Shown piece after piece: positions 21,139 to 33,092 of a DNA stretch of 64,000 nt. The stretch's first letter is position 1. Each line of letters begins with the position of its first letter. This DNA comes from Strongylocentrotus droebachiensis (lineage: Eukaryota > Echinodermata > Echinoidea > Camarodonta > Strongylocentrotidae): contig JAVYIG010002102.1 of the NCBI GenBank assembly GCA_035222895.1, positions 124,001 through 188,000 on the forward strand, read 5' to 3'. A program made the translations under genes and the position numbers. Below the pieces are notes generated by a model that did not search any database, was not told the origin of the DNA, and saw only the letters and a program-made list of their open reading frames with translations.

Positions 21139-21333
21139 AAAACAAAGAAAATGCAATAAGTTTTCAATAATTTATTACATTTTACCCCGGTCCCCAACAT
21201 AACAAAATCCTTTTTGTGCCCATGCCTTGAGCCATAATGCATGGCCGTCCAGCGGATTTTTTTATGTAGGGGACCGGGGTAAAATGCAAAAAATTATTGA
21301 AAATTTATTGCATTTTCTTTGGTTTTTTTATAA
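21139..21333. mobile_element. Foldback element with about 65-bp arms
   Basis: The left arm 21139-21203 (AAACAAAGAAAATGCAATAA ... ACCCCGGTCCCCAACATA) is the inverted complement of 21264-21333 with few mismatches. A loop of about 60 bp contains ATGCATGGCC. It lies at the right edge of foreign sequence inside copy 2. No coding capacity. Confidence 0.8.
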
Positions 21334-23095
21334 GCATCATTAAAAGGGAGGGGGCACCAGCATAAATGACACTCTGAAACACAAACAGACCAAAAAAAAA
21401 CAAAGTGCGAACACAAAGCAGGAAAAAAATACATTTTTAGACATTGAAAACCCCACATTGTCGTCATTGGTTCTATCTCCACATGAATTTGGATGTATCT
21501 ATAGTGCTCCCACATCATACTTTTTCGGAGTGTGTTGTAATGCTCTTACGATTCATTACCATGTTGGGCAACCCTCTAGCGAGCTTTGCAGTCGTCAAGA
21601 GAAATTTTTGTTTAAAAAAGTATGCATACAATTTGTTGAAAAGTCCATTGAAAATCGGGATTAGTCGCACCCCATGACTGAATCTTCTGGGCCCTATTTT
21701 TATTGGACTTGTTATCAACATGTTGTTACAAACATGCTGTTACTGACATGCTGATACAAAACAAAATCCCAACCAATTGACAAATGCAAGGATCTCATTA
21801 GCATATACTATTATCAGATATTCTACTTTGTCACTGATTTTTTTGGACGGGGACGCAATGGAAGCCTGCTGTTATTTACATTCATGCCATTTTATTTACA
21901 CAGTGCAACGGTGCCTATCAATTGTCATATTCTTTTCTTCTAGCTTGCCATACTTTTGCACTGTATGCGTGCATACTGTGATTTGTATTTGAAACTGAAC
22001 GTGCAGAACACTGCCGAATTCGCAGTAGTTTGAAGTTGGACGATATGTAACAGCTCCATCTTGATTGCGTCTGAAGCAAAAATTAGGAGTATAGGCCCCT
22101 AGATAGTGATGAAAAGACTGGTCTCTACATTCCCTACGTTCTCAACGTTCTTTTTGAACTTACATTACGACGGTTAGAATAGTACAGTAGACGAAATATA
22201 ACAAGTGAAATTCCATACAAATATAACACATTGTTTCATCAACCTTCAACAATGTTACCGAGTCACTGTAATTATTACCGGAATACAGAAAGATGATAAG
22301 ATTGGTAATTTTAAATTTTCTACAAATCCTGATATTGAATCGTATACTAGTATTTTGTGATGATTTGCATGTGAAGATGGTAACCATGAACTAATGACGG
22401 CATTCCTTATTATGCATTTACACGTAAACAATATATGTGGCTTTAAACAATTACACCTGAATCATAGTTTTATATTTCGCAATAGAAATAGACTTCATCT
22501 TTCGACTGTAAATTGTTTTATATTTTACGCGAGCCAGATTTTAGCTCCTTTGAATAAATGCTTTAAAAAAATATATATATTGTTTCCATTGTTATTTGTT
22601 TGGAGCCCTATTGTTTTCTCGTAAATCACAGTAAAAAAAAAAGTGCAAGACTTAGATTGTGGGATCTTTAATACGCCATATGATCATTCGACAATAATAA
22701 TCATTCCCCCCCCCCCCGGTTTAAGCTCTCGCCAAACACTTTTAAATATGATACAGATAAATCGACGTGATTGTGATGTCTTTTGTTAAAAGATGTTTGC
22801 GAGAGAAATGGCCGAACCTCGAGAAAATGGATAATTGTGTTGGAAGTTAACTTCATGCCAGCACCTGTCATTTGTGTATCTACTTTGCAGACCAGCATAC
22901 TCTTTCAAAGTTAAATAGGCCTAAGCAAGGAATGGCAGATTTTGTGAGAAATGCTGTGTTGAAAGTGCATTAAGCCCTACTGCACAACGTGTAGCTACCT
23001 GCTCCCTCTATATAGAAAACAATGCCTAAGTGGTACCTGTTTGTCCCCCTTGACCCTTTTTTATGTTAATTGAGAGCTGAGTTGATGAGATAAGG

Positions 23096-23155
23096 CCGAA
23101 AAAAAAAATTGTTTGGTTGTCATCGATTGCTTTACTGGAGTAGGGGCGGGCGGGC

Positions 23156-23192
<37 letters not shown>

Positions 23193-23340
23193 TTCATTTT
23201 TTTTCCATAAAAAAAAAATCATTGGAATTGTCAAGCATTTAAACAAACAAAGTCTATAAAAAACTTTAATATGGTAAAAGACTAGTTTAATGTACAATGA
23301 ATATCAAGACCAACACAGAAAGTAGTTGGGCTTTGAAATA
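23096..23340. repeat. Poly-T tract and short junction sequence
   Basis: A run of about 30 T (23158-23190) adjoins a GGGCGGGCGGGCGG stretch. It may be the tail of a minus-strand retroposed sequence, but no body is recognised. Confidence 0.4.
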
Positions 23341-23344
23341 CAGC

Positions 23345-23480
23345 ACCTTTTAAATCTCCATTGTACTACTTATAGCTACTTGCGCCCTCTATGTAGCAAA
23401 CAATGCCTAATCGGTGACCATTGGTCCCCAATGATCCTCTTTATCTTATATTAACTGAGAACTGATTTGATGAGATAACC
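23345..23480 (+). repeat. Extra partial copy of the block's right end
   Basis: TAGCTACTTGCGCCCTCTAT through TTGATGAGATAACC repeats the sequence at about 22990-23095 and 20460-20570 with moderate divergence. Copy 3 begins about 220 bp later. Confidence 0.75.
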
Positions 23481-23699
23481 ACCTGTCCAGTGACCTTGCA
23501 GGGTGGTCTAATCCCTCCTGTAAACTAGTACAGCTGGGCTTAAAATGAGTTTCAGAATGCTCAGAACCTGATTTGAATGAACGGCATTTTGACATAGAAA
23601 AATAAAAATGGCAAGTTTAATAAATACCTAATTGCGTACTGAAAATACAAAACTGGCAACGGGACGCATTTTGATCCTTGCAAATGCATAAAATGGTAT

Positions 23700-25430
23700 G
23701 ATAATTTGGACAAAGAACCATGGTAACCACGGTACTGGGAACCAAGGTTAAATACCATAGCTTGGTGTTACGATGTTAATTACATGGTACATTTTTATAA
23801 GGGTATCAAGATACATCAAGTTATTAACCTATTTAATAATAATTACAATAATATTTAGCTTTTATGTAGCGCTTAATAAAATTTTCTCTAAGCGCTTTAC
23901 AAATATACTATTACCCAGGTCACTGGATTCAGTGCTTGCCTGCACACACTGTGTGCACAATCTCCACTCCCTGGGGAGCATTCCAACCAGGCGTTACTTG
24001 ATGCTCAAAAACTGTTTGACCAACAATGACGGTCGTATCCTACCGGGTACCCCCATTTAACACCTGGGTGGAGAGTAGCAAGTGGACTTACTTTTATTGG
24101 TGGCAATAAACTTTAAAATGCCTCATTAATGTCTCCTTTGCACTTCACAGTTTTAACCCTATACATCTAACCTAACAACTGCTGGAGCTCTCTTCCCATT
24201 ACAGAATACCTTCCCTAGCTGCTGACCAAACGTTTCACCTCCGTTGGTCAGCCTCTGGTCACTGTTTACCATTACGTGATTACTATTTGAAGCTAGATCT
24301 TCATATTCAACTTCTGGTGTCCAATCTGATTCAAGTTCTGACTCACCAGAATTCCCTTCTGTTTGAGTAGTACTTCTTGATTCATATCTTGATTATGTAT
24401 ACCTGATTTGGTCTGTGTGTACGGACCCAGGTAATAGAAAGTATTATCCTTTTGAAATTTCCGCAATGAACATGATAGAGACACCTGCCTATCGAATTCA
24501 TTAAATATTTTTTCACGCCGTGCACGGTTCCAAAAAGTCTGTAGATTGCCCCTCGAAAGAAGAATTGTTTAAAAAGCAGAATGGTTTCGAAAAACTTTTT
24601 TTTTTTTTTAATAATAATTTTAGCTAAAAGTCACATGAAGTTCATATGAAGCGAGTGTACATGTTTTTCTGATTATCGAGACATACTGTACATCGATTAA
24701 TTTCTATAAAGAAAACCAGTAAATATGTAAACCCTGGTAAAAATGAATAGGGTGGTGGTGGTGGTGGTGGGTGGTGGTGGTGGTGGGTGGTGGTGGTGGT
24801 GGTGGTGGTGGGTGGTGGTGGTGGGTGGTGGTGGTTGGTGGTGGTGGTGGTGGTGAGTGGTGGTGGTGGTGGTGGTGGGTGGTGGTGGTTGTGGTGTTGG
24901 TGGTGGTGGGGTGGGGTGGGGGTGGTGGTGGGCATGATTAAAAGGGAGGGGGCACCAGCATAAAGGACACTCTGAAACACACACAGAGGAAAAACCCACA
25001 AAGTGTGAACACAAACACAAGGCAGGCAAAAACACATTTTTAGACATTGATAACCCCACATTCTGGTTATCAAGGATCATCGTCGTCATTGGTTCTTATC
25101 TTCACATGAATTTGGATGTAGGTATAGTGCTTCCACGTCATACTTTGTGGTTGTGTGTTATGCTCTTACGATTCATTACCATGTTGGGGAACCCTTTAGC
25201 GAGCTTTGCAGTCATCAAGAGAAGCTTTTGTTTTAAAAAGTATGCATACAATTTGTTAAACAACAAGTCCATTGAAAAGTGGGATTAGTCGCACCCCATG
25301 ACTAAATCTTCTGGGCCCCATTTTTACTGGACTTGTTAGCAACATGCTGTTACCAACATGCTGTAACAAAAAAAAAATCCCAGCCAATTGACAAATGCAA
25401 AGATTTCAGTAGCATATAGCGTAGCATATA
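23700..25430 (+). repeat. Copy 3 of the multi-kb duplicated block
   Basis: It aligns with copy 1 from 16340 (ATTACATGGTA...GGGTATCAAG) through the L2-tail motif, past the empty ACACTAAG-MITE site (about 24268), the expanded GGT tract and the empty TTAA site (about 25363). It ends at about 25430 within AGCATATA. It lacks the right third found in copies 1 and 2. Confidence 0.85.
24751..24935 (+). repeat. Expanded GGT microsatellite
   Basis: About 185 bp of GGT/GGGT repeats. Histidine/proline/threonine-rich reading frames on the other strand are artefacts. Confidence 0.95.
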
Positions 25431-26029
25431 AGGTTCCATGTCAAGTCGCCCAATGTCAGCCCGCCCCCTTACAAAGTCGCCCCCAATTGGTCATGTCGCC
25501 TCCCGATTTTTTTTGCCGATTTTGGGATTCTTGGTCAGCTCGCCCCCACTTTTTTGGTCATCTCGCTCCCTAATTTGTTGTTTTACTTTGATGTATTTTA
25601 CAAGTTCAAAGTCAAGCCATTTTTAGTTCCTTGTATCTCAGTACTATGTTATTACTTTGTTATCACTAAATATTGAAAATTTTCCTCGCATATAACTGCA
25701 TATTATCGAGGATATTTGCATATAAGTTTCCACCAGCTTTACGTACTAGTACTACCACATCGCTCGTTCTGACTCCACTGACCACTGGCTTATAGCTCTA
25801 GTGACGGAGCTTACGGATGTAAAATAAACTTGAATACAACCATATTTTCTGTATTTGTAATGAAAGAAAGTGTTCTCACAGTGAAAAGTTGTTAAAAGTT
25901 GAATTTTGAAACAGCTACATTTCAACTCTTAGACTATTGAATTATTCATTGGGAAGTCAGCGCTCCTGCGACGTAGCCTGCGCCTGCATGTACTGGCCGT
26001 ACAACCGCCCACTCGCACCGGCGTTATTT
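25431..26029. other. No gene recognised; GTCGCCCCC-word cluster
   Basis: 25438-25575 has repeated words of the type GTCGCCC and TCGCCCCC separated by 10-25 bp, similar in style to the (A/G)GGCGAC cluster at 32037-32190 on the opposite strand. The remainder is AT-rich and featureless. Confidence 0.4.
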
Positions 26030-26180
26030 TTGTAAACAACACACCCCAAATCCAACACAGACAGACACACAAAAAACAACATGAGCGAAGCTACTTATTT
26101 GCATCTGGCCCATTCTAGGATTAATGTAGGCATATAAACTTGTTTTTATGTATGTGTTTTGACAGTATTTGATAGGTATT
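26030..26180 (+). repeat. Left copy of a repeat flanking the L2-like LINE
   Basis: AACAACATGAGCGAAG, TACTTATTTGCATCTGG and TATGTATGTGTTTTGACAG recur in the same order at 28090-28205 on the other side of the LINE. The duplicated segment is about 120-150 bp, far longer than a LINE TSD. Confidence 0.7.
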
Positions 26181-26189
26181 GTATAATAA

Positions 26190-26260
26190 TAATAATAATA
26201 ATAAATTACATTTATATAGCGCTTAATACAAAGTTTCTAAGCGCTTAACAAAAAATTAAA
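26190..26260 (+). repeat. (AAT)n with L2-type tail motif
   Basis: AATAATAATAAATTACATTT leads into ATATAGCGCTTAATACAAAG and TCTAAGCGCTT, the L2 3'-end signature seen also at 16450 and 23870. Confidence 0.65.
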
Positions 26261-26349
26261 TTAAAGTAATGTTAACCTACAAATTACAAGAATATAATAC
26301 ATGATACATACTTATAATAACAATCATACAATAATAATAGTTAATATTT

Positions 26350-28010
26350 ACATAACGCTTTTTAGTTAAACAAACAAAATATGATTACATTACATTACAT
26401 ATTAAACAGATAAGTCTTAAGTTTACTTTTGAATGTCTCTAAGGTTGGGGACTCGCGTATTTCATGGGGAAGATTGTTCCAAAGTTGGGGGGCACAGACA
26501 GAAAAGGCACGATTTCCATAGCGGGTGTGGGTGCGAGGGCCTGGGGCAAGATGAAGATGTGCTGTGGATGATGATCTGAGACGCATAGATGAAGTACGAG
26601 TTTTTAGGAGTGATGAGTGCCGAGAGATATGAGGGAGCAAGTTTGTGAAAGGCCTTGTATGTCAGCATGAGAATCTTGAATTTGATACGTTGTTGGAGGG
26701 GGAGCCAGTGTAGAGAACGAATGATCGGTGTGATGTGTTCATGTTTTCTTGTACGTGTGATGAGGCGTGCTGCTGTGTTCTGAATGTGTTGAAGAGGGGC
26801 TAAATGAGAGCTAGGGAATTTGATTAATAGTCCATTACAGTAATCAAGGTGGGAAGTTACAAGGGCATTAACAAGACGATGAGTAGAACTTTGATCCAGA
26901 AATTTTCGCAGTTTTCCAACTTTGTGGATCCCGAAAGCTGCGATACGACACACGTTGCGTATATGCTGGTTCACATTTAGCACGTTGTCCACCGTGACTC
27001 CCAGATCCTTGGCAGATTGGGAAAGAGTGATTGTTGTGCCATCCATGTTAAGATCAGGTAGCACACTGGAATTGCGAAACATGGAAGTTATATGCATAAC
27101 TTCTGTTTTTGTGCCGTTGAACACAAGATTATTGCCGCAGGACCAGCTTTTCACGTCACTGACGCATCTGCTGAGCTTGGAAATGCAACTGGAAGCATCA
27201 CTTTGCTTGAGCACTATGTACAGTTGCGTATCGTCGGCATACATCATATGCATGACGCCATCATGAGCATGGATGACCTCACTGAGCGGACCCGTGTACA
27301 GTGAAAAGAGCAGAGGTCCTAGAACGGATCCTTGGGGGACACCCCAGGGGAGTGGGAATACTTTAGAAGGAACTCTGTTGACAACAATAACTTGATGACG
27401 GTCCTCCAGGTAAGAAGCAAGCCACTGCAGTACCTTTCCATCAAATCCATAATCATGACGCAGACGACACATCAATTTGGCATGATCTATGGTTTCAAAA
27501 GCAGCCGAGAAATCAAGCAAAACCAGAACAGCTTCTAGCCCTCTATCGACAGCCAGTAGCAGATCATTGTAGACTTTGATGAGGGCAGTCTCTGTTGAAT
27601 GGAACTGTCTGTACGCAGACTGCATACACGGGAACAGGTCGTTCTTCTCTAGGTATGCACGAAGTTGAGCTGTGACAATCCTCTCAAGGACCTTTGAAAT
27701 GAACATCAAGTTGGAGATTGGCCTGTAATGCCGGAATTCATCTGGATCCAATTGCTTCTTCTTTAGAAGTGGAATCACGTGAGATTTCTTGTATGCTGCG
27801 GGTACTATTCCGGACGACAAGGATAGATTTATAAGTTCAGTTATGAATGGCAGGAGCTCATCTAAACACTCTTTCATCAACCAGGTAGGCACGGGGTCTA
27901 GTTGACATGATTTTGAAGGACTCTCCCGTATTACCTTTCGAACAGTACTTTCAGACACTTTTTTCATTAAAATGTGAGAAATTCTTTTATGGTAAGATTG
28001 GGTTATCAAG
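26350..28010 (-). mobile_element. L2-like LINE, RT domain and 3' end (5' truncated)
   Basis: The minus strand carries a long RT frame, then 3' UTR with ATTACAT repeats at about 26385-26400. The endonuclease and ORF1 are absent, as usual for 5'-truncated insertions. It is flanked by related sequence on both sides (26030-26180 and 28045-28205). Confidence 0.9.
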
Positions 28011-28039
28011 TTATCATAGATTTTTTGTAATAACAACAA
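26395..28039 (-). pseudogene. L2-like reverse transcriptase, one frameshift
   Basis: From 28039 to 26462 one frame is open for 525 codons. It has VPTWLMKECLDELLPFITEL, FRHYRPISNLMFISKVLERI, motif A LLDFSAAFETIDH, GVPQGSVLGPLLFSLY, catalytic box YADDTQLY, then thumb VTSHLDYCNGLL and HWLPLQQRIKFKILMLTYKA. Near 26620 a frameshift moves the C-terminus into the next frame, which continues GNRAFSVCAPQLWNNLPHEI and TFKSKLKTYLF and stops at 26395. The catalytic YADD is intact. The domain copies RNA into DNA at the target site. No N-terminal endonuclease is present, so this copy cannot retrotranspose on its own. Confidence 0.93.
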
Positions 28040-28044
28040 ACGCT

Positions 28045-28205
28045 AACAGTATACACCACAACGCTGTTAATAGTAACACAGACAAACAACAACATGAGCG
28101 AAGGTTTTTTTTCAATACAGCTTCTTATTTGCATCTGGGATTAATACATTTAATGTATGCATACAATTTGTGTGTTTATGTATGTGTTTTGACAGTATTT
28201 GATAG
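28045..28205 (+). repeat. Right copy of the repeat flanking the L2-like LINE
   Basis: It matches 26030-26180 (AACAACATGAGCGAAGG, CTTATTTGCATCTGG, TATGTGTTTTGACAGTATTT). Both are in the same orientation, with the LINE between them. Confidence 0.7.
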
Positions 28206-28789
28206 CATTCTGTCTTCTGTTTGGCGATTTTCGAAAGCACGTTTCGACATACTCCTCAATAAGAATTGTTAATCATATAACGCATAGCCAGATTTAACCC
28301 TATCTAAAATATTCATTCAAAGATATTACAATCATGCAAAGATAAAGGAATAAACAAGAGGATGAGATTAAGTATTGTCACAGACGAAAAATAATAGGGG
28401 AAATGTTTGCTTCTCTCTCTCAACGCCATTTTCCATCTTTATCTCTCGTACTGCTTTTTGTTCCGCTTTTTGTTTTTATACCGAAATTATTTCTTCCGAT
28501 TTTGAGAAAAAATATTATACAATAATTTTTAAATGAAGAAGAAAAGAAACCCGGAACGAACGGCTGATATCGAAATGAGAAGAATATTACTGTACAATAA
28601 TAAATTATTATAAAGTAAAAGTTAGGATATAAAAGCATCTCTTTTGCATACAATTAATATGAAAAAAATATTTGTTGACAGTACTAATATACGTCGGACG
28701 AAGGAGATAACTCCTTGGTCGGACATTATAATTTAGCGAAAAGATATAAACAAACAAAAAGAAAGAAACCAAAGAAACATTCGGAAGGG

Positions 28790-29085
28790 GGGGGGGGGGG
28801 TGATCGGAGAGAGAACTAGCATAATAATAAATACAGTACAGACTATACGTCCAACTTTCTAACCCCCCCCCCCCCCGCTCTCTCTTTCTTACTCACTCTG
28901 TCTCTCTCTCTGTCTATCTGCCAATGTTGTTCACAGAAAAATGTCACAGAAAACATGATTATGAAAAATGATTGTTTCTCTCTCTTTTTCTCTCTCTTTA
29001 TGTCCCCCTCTCTCTCTCTCTTTCTCCATCTATCTCTCGCTCGCTTTCTCTGTCTGTCTCTCTCTCTGTCTATCTGCCAATGTTG
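28790..29085 (+). repeat. Poly-G, poly-C and CT-rich simple tracts
   Basis: A G12 run at about 28790-28801, a C14 run at about 28863-28876, and (CT)n tracts to 29085. Equivalent tracts recur at 29424-29565, 31355-31368, 31438-31465 and 31645-31732 in the other array units. Confidence 0.9.
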
Positions 29086-29785
29086 TTTCACCATTTGCTT
29101 GTATGCCGGCGACATTCCTTCTTTGAGCTTAATTATTATAACATTATCCCTGATGATGTACAAATATATACCGTATATTTATTATAGGGAACGAAATAGA
29201 AAACGAGCGGCTGATAATGTCGAAAAGGGAAGAATGTATACTGTACAATAATAATATACAAAGTCAAAGTTTGATTGTAAATCTCTGTTGCATCAAATTA
29301 ATATTAAACAAATGTTTATTAATATATATTGACGGTACTGCTATACGTCGGACATTGTACTTTAGCGAAACGATATAATCAAACAAAAAAGAGACGGACT
29401 AAAGAACAAAATCAGAGCTTGGGTGGGGGGGGGGGATCGGAGTGACAAAGACAAAAATCATAATAATAAACACAGTACAGACTACGTCCAACTTTCTATC
29501 TCTCACCCCCCCCCCCCTCTCTCTTTCTCTCTCTCTCTCTCTGTCGCCCTATTTCTCTCTCTCCCTCTATCTGTCAATGTCGTTTTCCATGTTCATCTTT
29601 CATAATGTTTTCTATTCCTCCATTTGCTTGTACGCCGGCAGCATCCCTTCCTTGAGTCTAATTATTATAACATATCCCTGATGATGTGCATGCACAGTAT
29701 ACCTTATATTTATTTTAGGAAACGTTATAGAAAACGAGTGGCTGATAATGTCGAAATGAGAAGAATATTACTGTATACATTTCGA

Positions 29786-30105
29786 GTATATTATAATTGG
29801 ACAAAATATGTATGATACTTATAATGCTTTTAAAACTGTCGTATGACATTTAACTGAATAATGACTGCCACCAGTTTAAAGCTGAAATGTTATTCTTTAC
29901 TCTCATTAATTATGTCACATGCCGAAGCAAGTTGTGTGGGTCTTACTGTTTCAAATTGAATTTAGAGCTGAAACCGGCAAGTACGGGGTTTATCCGGGCA
30001 TTATGAGTATAATTATAATTGGACAAAATGCATTTTGTAATTTGAAGGTAATTAAAACTGTGTTATGACATTTTAACTGAATAATGACTGCCACCAATTT
30101 CATAG
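29786..30105 (+). repeat. Tandem duplication of about 218 bp
   Basis: GAGTATATTATAATTGGACA through GAATAATGACTGCCACCA (29786-29876) recurs at 30005-30098 with indels. Confidence 0.7.
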
Positions 30106-30955
30106 AGGGAAGAAAGTGAGCAATGCGATAAGAGAGTATCCACAAGCTATATAGGGATAATAAGGATTGTATAGATTGGCTTTCTTAGCTTTTCTCGAGT
30201 ATATTTTGTACACGCAAGCAAATTAGAGCATTTAAGATCCCTTTTTAATCCCATATTTGCGTTTCTACTACAAGACCCATACTAGAACGTGTCGTCATGA
30301 GATAGTTCAAGTCTAAAAAATAGAAATAGAAGAGAATGTCTCTACATTGAATTAAAAGTGAGCTATAATTGAATATAAGTTTATTATGAAGCATATAAAT
30401 CGAAATAAAAGCCTTCGGCGGTAGACTTAAATGAACGAAACGTTATCTAATTTTACTCTCAATTCATTCTATAAGTGCGTGATTTTGTTTAAGGAATAAG
30501 GGACGACCATGCGTGAACAACATGAACACCTGCTCATCTTTTTAAGTATTCGAAAGCACTATAATTAGGTTCCATCCTTAACCTGTCTAATAATGTTTGT
30601 TTGTTTTTTGTATAGATGTCACTTTCATTTTAATCTGTGCACATAATGGAGCATTTATTCTTTCAAACGCATACCTATGTAATGTCGTGGCGCTTTTGTC
30701 CTTCATAATAGCGCGCGGAGGATAAAAGCGCCGAAACAATAATATCGAAACATTGAGAGGCTTTACCGCTTTCAATGAGATCAACCCTCATTATACGACA
30801 AAAGCGTCACTGCAGGGGCGTTGCTAAAGGGGGGGGGGGGGCGGGGAGGGGGCGGGGTGCGACACCCCAACCTGTCAGGATATTGTCGGTAAACTTGCCC
30901 TGCTGTCGGAAAAAATGAGAAAAGGGGGAGGGGAAAAATGAGAGGGAAAGGGAGG
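30106..30955. other. No gene recognised; possible hAT-like terminus
   Basis: Mostly AT-rich unique sequence. At about 30813 CAGGGGCGTTGC followed by a long G run resembles the CAGGGGCG terminus of hAT MITEs, but no partner terminus was found. Confidence 0.3.
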
Positions 30956-32036
30956 AAAAGAACAAAATAGAGAACGAGCGGCTGATAATGTCGAAATGAG
31001 AAGAATATTACTGTACAATACTTATAAAAAGCAAAACTTTTGAATGTAAATCTCTGTTGCATCAAAATAAAATGAAACGTTTATTACATTATACTTAAGC
31101 ACAAAATAGTTATCTAGAAGAAGGTGGACAACATAAAAAGAGAAAGAATGAAACTTTCTCTTTTATTTACAAACATAATTTATAAATAGCATAAAGAATA
31201 TTACTGTAATATTATAAACAGTAAAACTTTTGAATGTAAATCTCTGTTGCATCAAACTGATATCTAAACAAAAAATGTTTATTATGCTTCATTGACGGTA
31301 TACGTCGGACATTATTATAAACAAACAAAAAAAGAGAAAAACAAAATCTGAGCTGGGGGGGGGGGGGAGTCGGTGAGAAAAATATCATAATAATAAATAC
31401 AGTACAGACTGCGTCCAATTTTCTATCTACCCGCCACCCTCCTCCCCTTCTCTCTCCCTCTCTCTGTCTATGTCCATCTTCATCTTGTTGTCTATTCCGC
31501 CATTTGCTTGTATGCCGGGCATCATCCCTTCCTTGAGATTAATTATCATAACATATTCCTGATGTTATACGTCGGACATTATACTTTAGCGAAAAGATAT
31601 GATCAAACCATCGGAGACTAACTAAAGAACAAATTCAGAGCCACTGGGGGAGGGGGGGTGTGATCGGAGAGACAAATATAATAAATACAGTATACAGGCT
31701 ACGTCCAAATTTCTACCCCCCCCCCCTCTCACATAATTATACCTTATATTTAGTTTAGGGAACGAAATAGAGAACAAGTGGCTGATAATGTCGAAATGAG
31801 AAGAATGTTACTATATACAATACTTATATTATAACAAATAAACTGTTGAATGTAAATCTCTGTTGCATCAAAATAAAATGAAACGTTTATTAAATTATAC
31901 TTAAGCACAAAAGAGTTATCTTGAAGAAGGTGGACAACAATATAACAGAAAGAATGAAACTTTCTCTTATATTTACAAACATATAAATAGCATAAATAGC
32001 CTGATTCTGACCGCTGCACTAGCGCACTGCCTAGGG

Positions 32037-32190
32037 GGCGACTGTGTTTAGGAGGCGACTGTGTATAGGAGGCGACTGTGTATAGGAGGCGACTCGACCA
32101 CACAATTTGGGGGCGACTACGTTAGGAGGCGACTGCGTATAGGAGGCGACTGTGTATAGGAGGCGACCGCCTTGGGGGCGACCTGACCAG
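32037..32190 (-). repeat. Minisatellite of AGGAGGCGACTGTGTAT units
   Basis: About seven units of 17-21 bp (AGGAGGCGACTGTGTAT, with variants GGGGGCGACTACGTT and CGACCGCCTTGGGGG). It directly adjoins the inverted copy of the pyrimidine minisatellite. Confidence 0.85.
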
Positions 32191-32209
32191 ACACCTGCTT
32201 CTACCTCTG

Positions 32210-32930
32210 CGCGCTTTTTGGAATTGTTTACGGCCGACTGTCGACTGCTGTTTTGAGCATAGATCGCAATAATATAACAAAGAATGAGAAGGTGATGGAA
32301 GGAAGAAACAAAAAATAACATAAGGAAAGACAGAAAGAGAAAGTGATAGAATGATTGAAACAAAGAATAACATAAGAGAAAGTGATAGAATTATAAAAAC
32401 AAAGAATAACATAAGAGAAGGTGATAGAAGGAAGGAACAAAGAATAACATAAGAATAAAAGGAAGAAACAAAGAATAACATAATGAAAGACAAAAAGAGA
32501 ATGTGATACAAGGAAGAAACAAAGAATAACATAAGGAAAGACAGAAAGAGAAAGTGATATAATGATTAAAACAAAGAATAACATAAGAGAATGTGAGTGA
32601 AGGGAAAAAGCAAAGATTAACATAAGAATAGAAAGAAGAAACAAAGAATAACAAAAAAGAGAAAGTGATAGAATTATAAAAATAAAGAATAACATAAGAG
32701 AAGGTGATAGAAGGAAAAAAACAAGGAATAACATAAGAATAGAAGGAAGAAAAAAAGAATAACAAAAGAGAAAGTGATAGAATTATAAAAATAAAGAATA
32801 ACATAAGAGAAGGTGATAGAAGGAAAAAAACAAAGAATAACATAAGAATAGAAGGAAGAAACAAAGAATAACATAAGGAAAGACAGAAAGAGAAAAAGAT
32901 AGAAGGAAAACAAGGTATAACACTAGAAAT
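32210..32930 (-). repeat. Inverted copy of the 9-10 kb pyrimidine minisatellite and its flank
   Basis: 32215-32275 is the reverse complement of the unique flank at about 10203-10272 (including the GTCGACAGTCGGCCGTAAAC words). It is followed by the purine-strand version of the same minisatellite (CAAAGAATAACATAAGA units). The two copies are about 22 kb apart in opposite orientation. Confidence 0.92.
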
Positions 32931-33023
32931 TTATTTCGTCATGGGGACGAATTAGGTGGTCTGTTTTCAATTTTATGATCATTGAAAAGTCAAAAAAGAA
33001 AAAAAAAAGAAGAAAAAAATTTG

Positions 33024-33092
33024 TTGGAGACTCCCGGACTCGAACCAGTGACCTCGAGGTCGGAAGTCAAGTGCGTTACCGATATACCAAAA
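33024..33092 (-). repeat. tRNA-derived segment 1
   Basis: The minus strand reads TGGTATATCGGTAACGCAC (A-box-like) and, 20 bases on, a T-arm. The other copies have the perfect B box GGTTCGAGTCC; here one T-stem base differs. The acceptor strands do not pair, so it is not a functional tRNA gene. It is shared by all type-B units, pointing to a SINE-like Pol III promoter inside the repeat. Confidence 0.6.

Larger units (their letters stand above)
20570..23095 (+). repeat. Copy 2 of the multi-kb duplicated block
   Basis: It aligns to copy 1 at the ATGG palindrome region (20570-20640), a shortened middle (20640-20765) and the right part (21336-23095 against 18116-20570). About 570 bp of foreign sequence at 20768-21335 separates the two alignable parts. 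The right part carries a CCCC/GGTT tract and ends with the GAGCTGAGTTGATGAGATAA word that closes each copy. A further partial copy of that end is at 23345-23480. Confidence 0.85.
28550..31905 (+). repeat. Degenerate tandem array with GCTGATAATGTCGAAA core
   Basis: The core GGCTGATAATGTCGAAATG followed by AGAAGAATATTACTGTA recurs at about 28562, 29209, 29741, 30978 and 31780. It is followed by TGTAAATCTCTGTTGCATCAA, an ACGTCGGACATTATACTTTAGCG segment, a poly-G run, an AATACAGTACAGACT segment, a poly-C/CT tract and CATTTGCTTGTATGCCGG. Units are about 500-700 bp and quite diverged. No coding capacity is recognised. Confidence 0.8.

Noticed and set aside
24642-25089. His/Pro/Thr-rich minus-strand ORFs of 130-143 codons
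   Set aside because: Translation of the GGT microsatellite in alternative frames.
33024-33092. Functional tRNA gene
   Set aside because: The A and B boxes are good but the acceptor strands do not pair and the anticodon arm is distorted. All four copies are embedded in the same repeat.
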